Shown piece by piece: positions 46,820 to 59,099 of a stretch of 64,000 bases of DNA. The stretch spans positions 183,903,350 through 183,967,349 of the forward strand of contig JAVHZZ010000006.1 of the NCBI GenBank assembly GCA_036250195.1, read 5' to 3'. This stretch comes from Mixophyes australis (lineage: Eukaryota; Chordata; Amphibia; Anura; Limnodynastidae). A program made the position numbers and the translations under genes. Within the stretch, counting starts at the first letter, position 1. Each line of letters starts with the position of its first letter. The notes beneath the pieces were generated by a model. It did not search any database. It had not been told where the DNA came from and worked only from the letters and a program-made list of their open reading frames with translations.

Positions 46820-48390
46820 CAAAGGAATTCTTTCAAGAGCAAATTCTCTTTGCTGCTTTAAATAATCTTTTTATTAGATCATCTGATATTGACCTTGTGC
46901 CCATGAAAACACTCAGGAATACACCTGTACCTTCAATGTACTAAGTGTAAGTCCTTTCTGTAAACCTTCTTGAAGAAAGTCCAGTATCTGAGAAATGCTA
47001 GCATCTGGTGCATTGATTAACTTGAACCTGCACCAATATATTAATGTTTTCCAAATTCTGTAGTGTGATATAGAATAATTATTACTTGCCTGCAGTAATA
47101 CTTCAATCTATTTGTCAGAGAAACATTTGCTCTTCAACATTGACCACTTTATCTCCAATAATGAGCGACTCTTTGGATTTATGTGTAAAACTTGCCCCTA
47201 ATGTAGAAGGTCTGGCCAATTTGGTAGAAGCAATGGTTCTCCTAAGAGCATCTCCCATGGTCTGCGAGGTCAAAATGGAAGAATTACTATTACTTCTACT
47301 GCTTCCCTCTTTATTCTCTTCAGTATACGTGCATTTAGATGAATAGGAGGGAACATATATCCCAGTTTGACCTTTCAAGGCTTAGTTAGAGCATATACTA
47401 CTTTTTGACTCTCTGTGACAAGAGTGACACCTCTTTACTTTAGTGTTTAGGCTTGTCACCATCAATTCTATCTGTAGGATCCCAAACTTCTATTATTTGA
47501 TGAAACACTTCTCTGTTAAATAGCCATTCTACTGGATAGTTGTGTTAGCAACTGATAATCTGTCAGGTTATTTTCCAATACATGAAATGCTTAGAGGTAG
47601 ATTGTTTTCTACCCCCTATATAGTTGTCCATATCTTTTGCTAATAGTATGTTTGCATATAGTATCTTACCCTTGAATCCGTGCATCTTGTTTAGATAAGC
47701 TCCAAATGCTTTGGAACTTGAATTTGTCATTATCACAGTCAATTTGGGTTCTGGGAGGGATATTCCCCTGTTCTTTAATGTTGGCTCTTGTCACCAGTTC
47801 AGAAACCTTAAGGTGTTCTGTGTCATAGAGGTTGATCCAAGGATTCCGGGTTGTGATCCCATTGTTTGAGTACCTAGTCGTAGATTCTTCATGTGCCAGC
47901 TCACCCATGAGGGAATATCTAAGTTTGAGGAAATCATTCCTAAGAGTCTGAGAAACTCCCTCACAGAAGACTTCTGCTGATATTGAATTAGATTAGGCAA
48001 TTGTTGAATCTTTTGTATTTTCTTTTGTGACATTGACACTTTGTTACTTGCTGTATCTATCTGTACTCCCAGGAATTGCAGCTGTTGAGATGTCACAAGA
48101 TGACTCTTGCTCAATTGTGGACCTTCTCACTGCCGCATTTTGTTGATAATGGGCAAAAGTGGCACTGTAAATAGCATTACATATAACGCAGCTCTGCTCA
48201 AACAGCACTGACCAATACCACCTCAGAGGTGATGGAAGATTTTGATGTAGAAAGGGCAACAGCTGCATGGTAATGAGCCAGGGCAGATCAAATTGTCTGG
48301 TCTGAAGCATATACTGAGGAAAATTGGTAATGTATTTGCTCCCAAAGTGTTTAGTAGAACAGCGGGGAACGTCAACCATTCGAGACATCT
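46820..48390 (-). mobile_element. DIRS-type (tyrosine recombinase) retroelement remnant
   Basis: Minus-strand pieces: SQQLQFLGVQIDTASNKVSM and KIQKIQQLPN (RT/RNase H junction, about 47.8-48.1 kb), then FPPIHLNARILKRIKREAVE (about 47.3 kb). The last is ISQILDFLQEGLQKGLTLST then LKVQV (about 46.93-46.99 kb), the N-terminal part of the tyrosine recombinase. The order RT, RNase H, recombinase fits DIRS1-like elements. Many stops and frameshifts: dead copy. Confidence 0.75.
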
Positions 48391-48394
48391 ATAT

Positions 48395-49577
48395 ATTCAC
48401 ATCTTTACTTATTCAGACTTCTTATTCAGTCTGGTGCAAGTCACAATAATGAAAACAGATATCTAATAACATTTTTAAAAAATCATTTTAAATCCACTGA
48501 GCTAAAAATACCATACTAAAACCATAACATTCTATAAGTAAGTGTGTACGTGTCTATAACAAGAGGTAAAGATGAGTTATACAGATTATTTACTAGTCTC
48601 TAAAGTAGATATACTTTTTAGTACTTTATAGTATCCTTTGGTAACCTAGAAACAGTGTATACAACAGCATAACAGTGTGACACATACAGCTATTACAACA
48701 CAACAAGGACTCCAGCAATATAGAGATGAAGTATTACAGTTGATAACAGCCACCCACATAACCAACCATTTTCCTGTATACTATCAATAACCAGATATTA
48801 ACTAATTTCTGGGATTTTGGTATTTAGCTTATTTTTAAGTTCTCATTTCTATTTCTATTATTTTTAATATTAATAAGCCGAATGCAATACCTATTTTTAA
48901 AAATACGTAGGGGCTAGTAGTACATTGAAAATAGCATGAAAAATCCCTGAACCACAGATAAATGTGTAGTTGGGAGAGTTCCGTATAACGTCATTGGGTG
49001 TAAATGGTCAGTAGCTTTGTGACCTGTTATATTCATTTAATTTAAAGCACATGATTTTCCTCTCAGGGGAGTTAACCTGTGTAAGCAAGTAATGCAGCTT
49101 AATTAACAACTGTTCAGCAACAATACTTGGCTAGTATTTCTTGTCTTAGAATGTCTGGAAATAGGGAGTTCAAGTCTCTTGCACCCTTTCCAAAGCTAGT
49201 AGTCTCAACAGTAGCTTGGATACTTCTGCATGCTGTCATCAAACTAGGCATCTTGGAAACAGAACTTGATAGCTCATGAAAATGAACAGCACACAGTTAT
49301 ATATAGTCTTCCTGATGACCAACTATCTAGCTGACATTTCAGTCTAAGATTAATCAAAGATTAAATCAGTCACACCTCAGCCGAGGTGACGTTACAGCTT
49401 ATTTAGCATTTGACCCATACCGGCCTTGGATACACTATATCAGCTGCACAAAAATCTTTACCTTTGAGTGCTTTATTTACATATGTCCCTTAATGAGACA
49501 TTTATACAAAAGTAACAAATTGCTTACCATGGGTGGAATACACAAGAGTACTTCAAGTTTACTAAACAAGAAGCAGA
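48395..49577. other. No gene recognised
   Basis: AT-rich sequence with no feature I can support. Confidence 0.55.
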
Positions 49578-49589
49578 CAAAATGAGCCA

Positions 49590-49665
49590 ATGTGTCAGGA
49601 TCCCTAGCATGAAAACCACTGAGAGTAATGTAAAATGAAACAAAGTGGTTTATTATGTAGTCTAA
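49590..49665 (-). mobile_element. Possible LTR 3' terminus
   Basis: TGTCAGGATCCCTAGCATG followed by AAACAAAGTGGTTTATTATG resembles the complement of the LTR end at 13741-13826, including an AATAAA signal on the minus strand. Only a short match. Confidence 0.35.
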
Positions 49666-49915
49666 AAATTGTTAAATCAAGAATGGGCACTGATGTATCA
49701 CCAAAAAGCAGCCCAAGTCAACATATAGGGAGCCACCTGCTCCCCAAAAACATGTATAGCAAGGAAATGATAACTCACAGCGCTGAAAGGTTCACATACA
49801 CAAGAATGCCAGCATCTAACATGGATAGCTGTAACATAAGAAGAAAATATACATAGAGCAGTACAGTCCCAACATGGTATGGGGATGTAAAGGATGTCTT
49901 TAAAGGTGATCCCTC

Positions 49916-50200
49916 TTCCACAATGTGTTCTAGGTGGCCGATTAATGGATAACCACGTGTCGGGATCCCCGTAGGGTATGTGCTTACAAGATGGTTTCTT
50001 TAAAATCTGCACATCAAACAAATTCCTGATGGAGAACACAACAAATTTGCTGGAGACTACAGTAGAAAAGGATTCCGTGTTCTCCATCAGGAATTTGTTT
50101 GATGTGCAGATTTTAAAGAAACCATCTTGTAAGCACATACCCTACGGGGATCCCCACACGTGGTTATCCATTAATCGGCCACCTAGAACACATTGTGGAA
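49916..50200. mobile_element. Near-perfect 124-bp-arm foldback
   Basis: Left arm 49916-50039, right arm 50077-50200, loop 37 bases. Only one or so mismatch was seen (GTGTCGGGATC against GTGTGGGGATC). The arms begin TTCCACAATGTGTTCTAGG. No target duplication is evident in the flanks. The arm identity implies a very young element or recent gene-conversion between arms. Confidence 0.85.
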
Positions 50201-50479
50201 ACCTTTTTTTTCTTGTTTCCCTTCTTCTTTTTATAAGGTTTGGCTATAAAGAATCTATAGGTCATTTAATTGCAAAACAGCTGCTCCATGGTGCAAATTC
50301 AGCTTTGGACATGCTGTGCACCTCATTATGTGCAAATGTGCCTAGATTTCAGCTGTGGCAAATAGGTTTACAGAGAAATATGGATGCATTTGTGAAGAAG
50401 AAGCAGCAGTTTGCAGAGGGGAGGAATTAGATGGAGTTGGGAGGAGTGAAGGAGTTCCTAGCGAAATAAATGTGTAGGC

Positions 50480-50890
50480 AAACCCATATACCTCATTTGC
50501 AGGGCAGAGACAATACTGATTTGATTTAGAAAAGTGTGCATGTGTTTTTATTTTATTTATCCTTTTACTATAATGGGTAAGGGCCAAAGGGACCAGTGTC
50601 TATTATAGTGGTACCACTGAGATGGCAAATTTGCCACTCCAGGGGACCCAACCCTGTTGATTTCTCCAGTCCATGGAATCAGAAGAACCCTAGCACTTTC
50701 GATTGGAAAACTGGTAGTCTCTGAACGTGGGTGCCTAATTTTTTTGCACCCCTCCAGTGGTTGGTTTTCATTATACTAGGAGAATCATGCTCCCTTTAAC
50801 ATAGAAATTAACCCAAATGTTGTAGTGCTGGTGGTGCTTGAGGATTAGGGAAAGTCACTTATTAGTGATTATTTTAAGCAGTACACCCGA
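50480..50890. repeat. Unclassified interspersed repeat, copy 2
   Basis: TATAATGGGTAAGGGCC, GGGACCAGTGTCTATTATAG, TTTGCCACTCCAGGGGACCC and ATTATACTAGGAGAATCATG parallel the copy at 10340-10930. Confidence 0.5.
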
Positions 50891-51539
50891 CAGTGCATGT
50901 TTTATTACAGGCAGCAAATGTGTCTGAAAACTCACTTCTATGCCAAACAGTACAATACAGATGGCATTCTAGTACCCGCTATGCAATGCAGATAACATTT
51001 TAGTAATCAATTTAAAATACATAGAACATTCTAGTAACTGATAAAATACAGAAGGTATATTAGTGATCGATATATAATGCAGGTCCTATTAAAAGTAGAG
51101 GCACTCCCAGCAATGTAATATGAAACATCATACATATAAAAGTGACATGCCCCGATGTCCACTCTAACACATGATTTATTTAAGTAAATAAATAAGACTA
51201 AACTTGAGCAGTATTTTAGTACAAAAAAAGGTAAACTTATTCAATTGAAAGGTGTAGTACTTAGTAGGAGGTTGGACTTTTGATTTGAAGTTTACTCTTT
51301 TGCACAGTCCACCTCATCAATATAACCCCTGGATAGACCTGCTCAAAGTTCGCTCACAGGTGGCGTTGCAGAGCCTTCAACTAGGTCACCAGATTTGCAG
51401 CAGGAAGTAGCAGATTTCTTAATTTCATCCGGGGACAGCCCAGGGGAACCCCTGCATTACTCGCCAAACACACGTAATATACACAAATGTACAGGGGACA
51501 TGTCATCAGCACGTTTATTGTGGGAAAATGTGATAAGGG

Positions 51540-51794
51540 CAGGCGCGGGCTGGCAATTCCAGACAGGCGGCCGAATCTCATGACAAGAAATGCGGCCGCG
51601 TCATTGATGATGCGGCCACATCCCTTGTCATGTGATGCGGCCGCCTGTGCGATGACGCGGCCGCATTGCATGTCTTGCGATGCGGCCGCCGGAAAAAAAC
51701 GCAATTTCTTATCTGGGGGGCGGCCCTAACATCGGTAATTCTGACCGGCCCGGGGGGGCGATGCCCCTCTGCCACCCGGGCCAGCCCGCCCCTG
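51540..51794. mobile_element. hAT MITE with NotI-site repeats (255 bp)
   Basis: The ends are CAGGCGCGGGCTGGC and, complemented, CAGGGGCGGGCTGGCCC. The flanks GATAAGGG and GATAAGTG are an 8-bp target duplication with one change. The interior has about five GATGCGGCCGC-type units, giving four GCGGCCGC sites at 51592, 51637, 51657 and 51682. Confidence 0.85.
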
Positions 51795-52011
51795 GATAAG
51801 TGTGAGTAAATAGAGGTGAGGCAGTAGTCAGCAAAGGGGGAACTTAATAGAGCAGTCATAGTGAAATAACAGGACAAAACATACATTCTGTGCAAGGAAA
51901 TTAACTAACAGTCATTATACAATTTATCTTCAACAATAGGTACTCTAAACTTAAGTTAACACTAACTGATCCTAACTAAAAAAGTAATTGAATGAAGAAA
52001 TATTGCACACA

Positions 52012-53220
52012 TTATTATTATTAGCCTTTATTTATAGGGTGCCACAAAATGTCCACAGCACCATACAGAAAACAGACATTGGAGCATACAGGGAAAAACA
52101 GTACCAAACATTAAACAAAAAATACCAGGACCAGGACAGCACTCCAAATATAGCTACCACAGTGAAGTTGGGGTAGAAGAATAGGAGACAAGAGGGAAGA
52201 GGGCCCTGCTCGCAAGAGGTTGCATCCTAAATGGAGGGCAAACAGACAGGAGGCACAAAGGGAATCAGAGGAGGTGATCAAGCGCCAGAGGAGCGAGTAG
52301 GTTAGGTGGATGGCTGGTAGGCATTGAGGAACAGATGAGTTTTGAGTGCCCATTTGAAAGAGCACAAATTAGGGGACTGTTGGATGGTGTGTGAGAGATC
52401 TTTCCAATGGAGAGGGGCAGCCTGGGAGAAATCTTGGATTCTGGAGTAGGATGAAGTGATCAGGATGAAGGCGAGGCAATGGTCATTGGTCGATCGCAGG
52501 GAACGGAATGGATTGTGAATGGAGAGGAGGTTAGAGATGCAAGGATCAGTAGAGTGAGAGGGGGCTTTGTACGTGAGGGTGAGGAGTTTGAAAGGATTCT
52601 ATAGGGGAAGTTGAGCGAGTATAAAGCAAGGCAGAGAGGGGAGGCAGAAGAGGAGCAGAAGAGGAGTGGCAGGAAAGGAAGATGAGTCTCGCAGCCAAGT
52701 TGAGTAAAGACCTGAGGGGGGCGAGGTGGGAAAGGGGGATGCCAGTGAGAAGAAGGTTACAGTAATTAATATGGGATATTATGATTGTATGAATAATGGT
52801 TTTGGTGGCATCCTGGGATAGAAAGGACCGGATGCGAGTGATGTTGCGGAGTTGGAAGCAACAGCATTGGGCAAAAGATTGACTGTGGTGGCAAAAGAGA
52901 GGGTGGAGTCGAGGATGACGCCCACGCAGTGGAGTTGGGGAACAGATGAGATGGTGGTGTTGTTGACAGTGATAGAGAGATCGAGATGAGATAAAGATCT
53001 AGAAGGAGGGAAGATAATAGCTCATTTTTTGCAATGGTAATTTTGAGAAAACGTGAAGATATCCAAGAGGAGATGGCGGAAAGGCAGTGAGATACACGAG
53101 AGAGAGAAGGGTGGGGGTATCAAAAGAAGAGGTGTAGAGTTGAATGTCATACAGGTGATATTGGAGACTGAAGGAAGTGATGAGATCACCCAGGGAAGTG
53201 CTGTACAGTGAAAAGTGGGC
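52012..53220 (-). mobile_element. L2 LINE, 5'-truncated
   Basis: The tail ATTATTATTATTAGCC and GGTGCCACAAAATGTCC are at the left. The coding remnants end in HFSLYSTSLGDLITSF (the element at 2195 has [15 protein letters not shown]). The catalytic motif is damaged: HLYDIQLY in place of [10 protein letters not shown]. It is cut inside the RT domain at about 53220. Confidence 0.82.
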
Positions 53221-53259
53221 CCTCACATGCACACCTCTAGTGACTACAACCCTGTATAA

Positions 53260-53645
53260 ACGCAAGAGGGAGAGATTAAAAAATTGGCACGTGGACTACA
53301 AGATCCTCAAAAAGTTACTAGCCAACTGGCTAAAGGCTGTCAACGTACAGAGAGTTAACCCAGACTAGACCTGTGACATACCAGGCCACAACACTGCAGA
53401 TAGCCACGCCCTTCTCAGGGACACAGTCCATTGGCCCTGGTCAGCCTTGATAAGAAAAAAGCCTTTAAACATGTTATACATGAGTTTATGCATAGGGGAC
53501 TGTAGAGATTAGGTTTTCAAGACGTGCTTTGTATGTATGTTAACCTTATGTGCCTTGAGATTTACATCTCAGTGTTAGTGAACAGCTGGAAGACTGACCC
53601 CTTTCCATTTTTACCTGAAGTCACACAAGGCTGTGGAAATCAGTG
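53260..53645 (+). mobile_element. L1/Tx1-type RT fragment
   Basis: The plus strand encodes ALVSLDKKKAFKHVIHEFMH, then a stop, then RLGFQDVLCMYVNLM and WKTDPFPFLPEVTQGC. These correspond to the L1/Tx1 RT motifs (LDQEKAFDRV...FG...GVRQGCPLSP). Stops and losses make it non-functional. Confidence 0.65.
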
Positions 53646-54079
53646 ATCAGATGACTAGTTGAATGGGTGATGTAATCACCAAGTGATCATAAATTAGCTG
53701 CTGGGGGTGTGATGAAATGGCTGGGGGGGGGGGGGGGGGTAATGAAATTGCTGGTGAAGTGTATGATCTCTGTTTTGCATGGCATTCAGAAAGATGTTCT
53801 TTGTGGTCTCAGCGGTCACTAGAATGCTAACTACTAGTCAGACGGGCCTGGAAGATGTTAGTATATGATTATAAATCATTTTCATATGTTTTATTTTCTA
53901 TATATGCCTGTACTAGAGGTTTGTTTTATTTGGTTAGAACACCCTAATCATTCGGGGTTTGTTAACATTTTGCATTATAATACAATTTTTGCACATTTTC
54001 AATACAGGACTTCAGGTTTCCAGAAGCCAGCCAACTGGCAACAAAGCTCAAGAACAAGCAAGAGAGAACATCAGAACAT

Positions 54080-55320
54080 GTATTGTTGCCATTATCTTCT
54101 GTACACCTGGTCCCGTCTCACACATTTTCTTGATCACTTCATCACCTAGTTCCCTCATTTTCTGCTCCTCCTTCCTTGTTGTTTCTCAAAGGACCTTCTT
54201 TCCCTCCCACTGCAGTGGCCACTCACTTGATCTGGTCTTTTTCCAACTTGGTACTGTCTCTGACTTCAACAATTCCCCTTTCCCTCTCTCTCTGACCACC
54301 ATCTCCTCTCCTTTAGCATCTCTCCATCCCTCTTTCCTTCCCTGTCCCCTAAAGTTACTCTCACCAGGCATAACCTTAACACCATTGATCCTACCACATG
54401 CTCCTCTTTCCTAGTCCCACTCCTCTCCTCTCCCCCATTATCACAATAAACATTACCAAAAAGGAAAAACGATCTCTGGCGCTAATACACAAATTTGATA
54501 GAAATTATATACAATAAAAATAAATTGATAACACATAAAAATGTTTCCTACAACTGCACGTATAAATCACGTTGATCTCATGTATAAATGCAATATTTTT
54601 ATTCAAAATGCATTAAAATCATAACCATTAAAAATCAAACAATAATAATAGTAGTTGTATTAATCAAAATAATATATTCACACTAAAACAACTCTGATAC
54701 CACTCTGGTATCAGAGTTCTTTTTGGTGTGTTTTTATTATTTTGATTATTACTACTACTACTATTATTATTATTATCATTATTGTTTGTTTTTAATAGTT
54801 ATGATTTTAATACATTTTGAATAAAAATATTGGATTTGAGATCAATTCCTTTTGAGATAAACTCGGCTAATCTTGTTTTATATTTTTAATTATATGTTTT
54901 ATAACTTTTTTTATATATACAGTTTTATTTTTTTTATATAATTGGACTAAGTGGAAATCTTTTTGTTAAATAATTTTTGTTCTCCCCCATTATCACTCTT
55001 TCTTGCTATGATGAGGCTGTCTCCTTCTATATTCAAATACTTACCAGTGCACTTGACTCTGTCACCCCAGCTGTGACCATCAAGTTTTGTCGGTCCACGC
55101 CATCTTTAAAAATGCTCTCATAGTGCAGAACAGTTCTGGAGAAAGTCATGCACTCCTGCTGACTTCCTTCACTTCAAGTTCATACTCACCTCTTACAATT
55201 GTGCCCTATCACTCTCTAAGCAATTCTACTTTAAAGCTCACATTTCCTCCCAATCTTCCAACCCTCTCACCTATTTGCCACTTCAATCGCCTACAAAATT
55301 GGGTTTGCAACATTTACCTC
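54080..55320 (+). mobile_element. L2 LINE internal fragment, split by an insertion
   Basis: HCSGHSLDLVFFQLGTVSDF with NNSPFPLS (endonuclease end) precedes the insertion. After it come DEAVSFYIQILTSALDSVTP-type and ALSLSKQFYFKAHISSQSSN-type pieces, matching the same order in the element at 2195-6045. Both ends of the LINE are missing. Confidence 0.75.
54445..54980. mobile_element. 536-bp foldback-bearing insertion with 16-bp target duplication
   Basis: TCTCCCCCATTATCAC at 54429-54444 is repeated at 54981-54996, and the flanking L2 coding resumes directly. The interior has arms at about 54594-54672 and 54738-54835 (ATTTTATTCAAAATGCATTA and its complement). A perfect hairpin AACTCTGATACCA...TGGTATCAGAGTT lies at 54690-54718. 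The long duplication points to reverse-transcription-coupled insertion, whereas the inverted arms resemble a DNA foldback. Confidence 0.8.
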
Positions 55321-55329
55321 CTGCCTTTC

Positions 55330-57199
55330 TGAGGCAATCCTTTGCTGAATGTCCTCCTCCAAAGCAAGTACAAGAATGTCAAAACCTACAGAAAATTCCT
55401 CGGTTACACTGTGTGTTGTTAAATGAATAGCATTTGCCCTTGCTCTGTTCCTGCATGCTACAGGGTATCTGTCCCATGCATCTTCTTGGCTGACTCCCCC
55501 TTTATTGGCTGCATGACCGTCAGGTAATGGGCAGCAAACATGAACATTCCACTGAGCCATTTGCTATATGACCATTATAGTAATATTATTATGATACCTC
55601 AATCAAATATACATGTGTGCCCTGGGAGGAGATAAAGTAATTGTGGGGAAGAACAAGCAAACATGTGCTGCGGCTTTGCTACTGAGAATGATGGTCACAG
55701 ATTTTCATAGCTCCATGAATCACAGTGAACCATATTTCCTTTGAGGAGCGAAGTTCCGTCGGTACATGCTGCTTCCAAGATCTGTCAGCTTCCCTAGCAG
55801 AAGTCACCCCATATGTTCATCTCCCTTCAAAAAAGATTCCAGTAATTTGCACATCATCAAAAACAGCCCCAATAGTCGGAGTGGCTCCAACTCCTACCAC
55901 CCTGAGAATCCACATCTTAAGACCCAGTAAAGTGTCAGTTCCGACTGTGTTTCCCATATCCTGTGGGGATACCCTCCACAGAAGCACCAACAAGGACCAA
56001 TCCATTAAAAAAAGCCAGGATCTCTTGGTACAATACTCACAATGAGCAATAGCTACATCAACTTCCTTGAGTTTGGTGACCTTGGGCCCAGTTAAGCACC
56101 TAATACAGTTGGAACTCCTGGTACTCAATGAGAGGAAAAATTCTGCTAAGAGACCCAAAAAAAACCCTCTTCCAGTCAAAGTGACAAACTCTCACAAACA
56201 GCTGGGTGGCAAGTATAGGTATTTAAATGTGCTATTGATATCCACCAGTTTATGGTTGCACAAATACCTGAAGATCCTCTCCTTGAAGATTCACCCTATT
56301 ATGTTCTTTTCAAGCTATGTATGGAATGATCCCACCAGTTTATATAATCCCCACTCGTGCAACAATCTGCCTTAAGGACCTACACTCAGTTCCCAACAGT
56401 TGTCTCATCCTGATTATATAAGATCAGAATCTTAAATGATCTGACAATCCTATAGGTTAGTAAACACCAATCACACACTTTTCTTACTTGAATAATCCTG
56501 CCTCTTTATTTCCTCCAAAGGGCTTATATCAGTGATATAAAATTGTTTGAAATTCATTGCCTTACCTGATACAGGTCTGCACTAAATTAAATAGGCACAT
56601 GAAATAGGAGTGTCCCTCAACCATAGCATTGCCACCAACAATAGGCAGAAAGAATGGGATTGTGAGGGGGCCTTGAACCATCTGTAATATGATTTATAGG
56701 TATTATCCTTGATGCGTACGCAGAGAGACGTTTTTCCTCCTACCCAAAAAGTCACACACACAATAAAATTGAACTTTACTTAAGTTTTGCAATGATGGGT
56801 TTATAGAAGAAAGGGGATAGGGGGTGGGGGTTGAGGGACACACTTGAGGTAAACAGGCACAGTCACATAACCTTATAAATATATATTGCACATAGAAATC
56901 ACAGTGGTCACTTCTAATACCTATCAGCACTAGTTTTATTACAAAGTTTACAGATTGGTATATTGCATTCCATTCATTTATCTTTTATCTCAAGGAGTTT
57001 GGTGTAGCATTGCTGCTTGGGTCTGCTGTAGCGAGACCTCCTACTTTGCTATAGACATGTCATTTATACCATGAACAGTGAGAAAGCGGAGATTGAATAT
57101 TGCTTACCAATCATCTCCATCTCAAAACTAGATTGGGGGAAAGAAGTGTTTTCCATTGTTGGACAATAGCCCATTGTGGCTTTCAGTATATGTCCTAAA
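55330..57199. other. No gene recognised
   Basis: Contains a minus-strand 89-codon frame (55560-55291; KGGVSQEDAWDRYP, FDILVLALEEDIQQR) that looks protein-like but matches no family I know. The rest is unremarkable AT-rich sequence. Confidence 0.5.
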
Positions 57200-57470
57200 A
57201 CATATCTTTCATTATCTGTTGATGGTAATGATGTATTCATGCGAATTCTAGTGAGGGGTATGGGTCTGTTCCAAATAATTTATTAATGATATTGAAAACT
57301 TCTTTCCATAATTGTTTAAGCAATGGGCAGCTCCAGAAGACATAGATAACAACTACTACTTCATTACAATTACGGCAGTAATATGTGGTGTGACTTGGCC
57401 AAATTTCACGGAGTCTGGTTAGTGTCAAGTATTTTCTTTTTATTAGTTTGAAAGCATTTCAGTGTGTTTT
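57200..57470 (-). mobile_element. L1/Tx1 3' coding fragment
   Basis: Minus strand LTRLREIWPSHTTYYCRNCN then VFWSCPLLKQLWKEVFNIIN, matching the C-terminal Cys-containing region of L1/Tx1 ORF2 (C..C...HIFWSCP...FW..V). Only this end is present. Confidence 0.65.
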
Positions 57471-57501
57471 CGACATTTAGGGGGAAACTTCAATTGGCCG
57501 C

Positions 57502-57935
57502 TGTGACAGGATGGACCGCTTACGCCACCCTGTCTGTTGTTGCTGGGAACCGGGTGGGCTTACTTTGCCACCGGCCCCTTTCGTTATTCCGAATACGGCC
57601 CTCCTGCTGCAGTGGGAGGGGCCTGCTGCCACCACTGAGCTCCTTTTATGGCACTCAGAACCAAGTTCCTTTTCGGTAACTGACGCTGCTTGTGTACCTG
57701 TGCTGGTACTCCTGCCCTCTTACTATGGATCAGGGTTGCTGTGGATGGATCCCCCTGGCCTATCACACTGACCAGGGCTGCATGGGTAGCAGGCAGAGTG
57801 GTGGTACTGGAAAGCTTGGGTCCAAAGCTCAGAACACCCAGAGAATGGATTAGTTTTAAGGTCTAATCTGCAGGTCACAGGAATACAGCAATATTGAAGA
57901 TGTTTCCAAGCAGGTCTTTGAAGCAAGATGTTTAT
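57502..57935 (-). mobile_element. LTR-like 3' end
   Basis: On the minus strand AATAAA near 57930 is followed by a CT-rich, then GC-rich, segment ending GCGGTCCATCCTGTCACA at 57502. The terminal CA and a polyadenylation signal fit an LTR U5 end. The other boundary and any internal region are not seen. Confidence 0.4.
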
Positions 57936-57999
57936 TAGCTCACACTGATTAGAGGTACTAGTGATCAGGTCAGATGTTGAAATCAGAAGAATCCATTTC

Positions 58000-58529
58000 A
58001 GTGTACAAGTCAGTGCATTTTATACAGATTTGGACACAGGCTATTTTTAGAATCAGGATGTAACCCAGTTTACCAAAACATAGATTTACATGCATCGCAA
58101 AGCTAACAATATTTACACTTATCTGTGAAATTCTAGAAATGCTGTGATGTCCTGCATCTTTGTTTTAGATGCAGGAAATGAAGCAGCACGTTTTAAATTA
58201 AACCTTCGTGTCTCCAAGTCAAACCTCACACATCAAAAGGCCTGATTAGCATTTAGACCTTTTGTTCCAACAGTTGCAGAATACACATTCCCCAAAGAAA
58301 GGTATAAACTTATAACACGTCATTTCCCCACATCACAATACACAGCAGACTTTCTAAACAAAGACTCATAGTATCAGATATATACATCAGACATAATGCA
58401 TTTCCTCTAGGAAGGCTAAACAGAAAAAACACATTTTCTACCCTGGTCTACACAATATTAAAAATAAGTGCATTGGCAATTTATATAAATTCTTTTAAAT
58501 AAATTTGTACCAAAAGATAATTATCAGCG
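58000..58529. other. No gene recognised
   Basis: AT-rich; could be more of the LTR-like element, but no landmark supports that. Confidence 0.45.
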
Positions 58530-58745
58530 ATCCAGTCACAGCCGCATTACTGCCGAAAGTAATGCGACCTGCACACTATTACCAATATTACGGTAATAGT
58601 GCACATAATTACCATTAATAAGGTAATTTCAACAGCGACATTTTGCTTGCAACTCTCTGAGCTGCAAGCAGAAAGCGGGGTTAAAATGACCGTATTAACG
58701 GCAATATGTTTAGTGCAGTGTTAATCTGAGGGGAATTGAATTCTC
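58530..58745. mobile_element. MITE, GGGTCATATTTAATT family, copy 2
   Basis: GCACACTATTACCAATATTACGG..., a GAGCTGCAAGC hairpin and CCGTATTAACGGCAATATG follow the interior order of 45006-45216. The ends are eroded. Confidence 0.55.
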
Positions 58746-58865
58746 CCCTTAGGGTCAAACCTTCTAAAAAGGAAAAGTGAAGATCTTGCCCATAGCAATC
58801 AATCAGAATCTGGCTATTATTTAACAAGCACCTTCTACAAAATTTTAGCTAGGATCTCATTTACT
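58746..58865. mobile_element. Diverged MITE, GGGCTAGATTTACTAA family
   Basis: TTGCCCATAGCAATCAATCAG, TTCTACAAAATTTTAGCTAG and GATCTCATTT parallel the left and central part of the family. The return arm is missing. Confidence 0.5.
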
Positions 58866-59099
58866 TTTTAGAATGTTTGATGTTTCACTGCTTCTCTGCA
58901 TGGCAGAGTAGCGGTGAACGGGTGCCATGCACACTGGTGTAGGGACAATGAAGTGGTTTGAAGGGGAGGAGATGTGGCAGTCTAGCACTTCAAAAGCGCT
59001 AGGTACTCCCCTTGCTGCTGGATGGACAAACGTTGGGAGATATATTTGTAAAGATTGCCTCTTTGGCAATGTCTAATTTACAGATATTTGTAAAACATC

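Noticed and set aside
49698..50430. Two ORFs sharing MCLQDGFFKICTSNKFLMEN
   Set aside because: The sharing comes from the inverted repeat being read on both strands, not from duplicated genes.
51580..51800. CpG island promoter
   Set aside because: The GC-rich DNA is confined to a hAT MITE with terminal repeats and target duplication.
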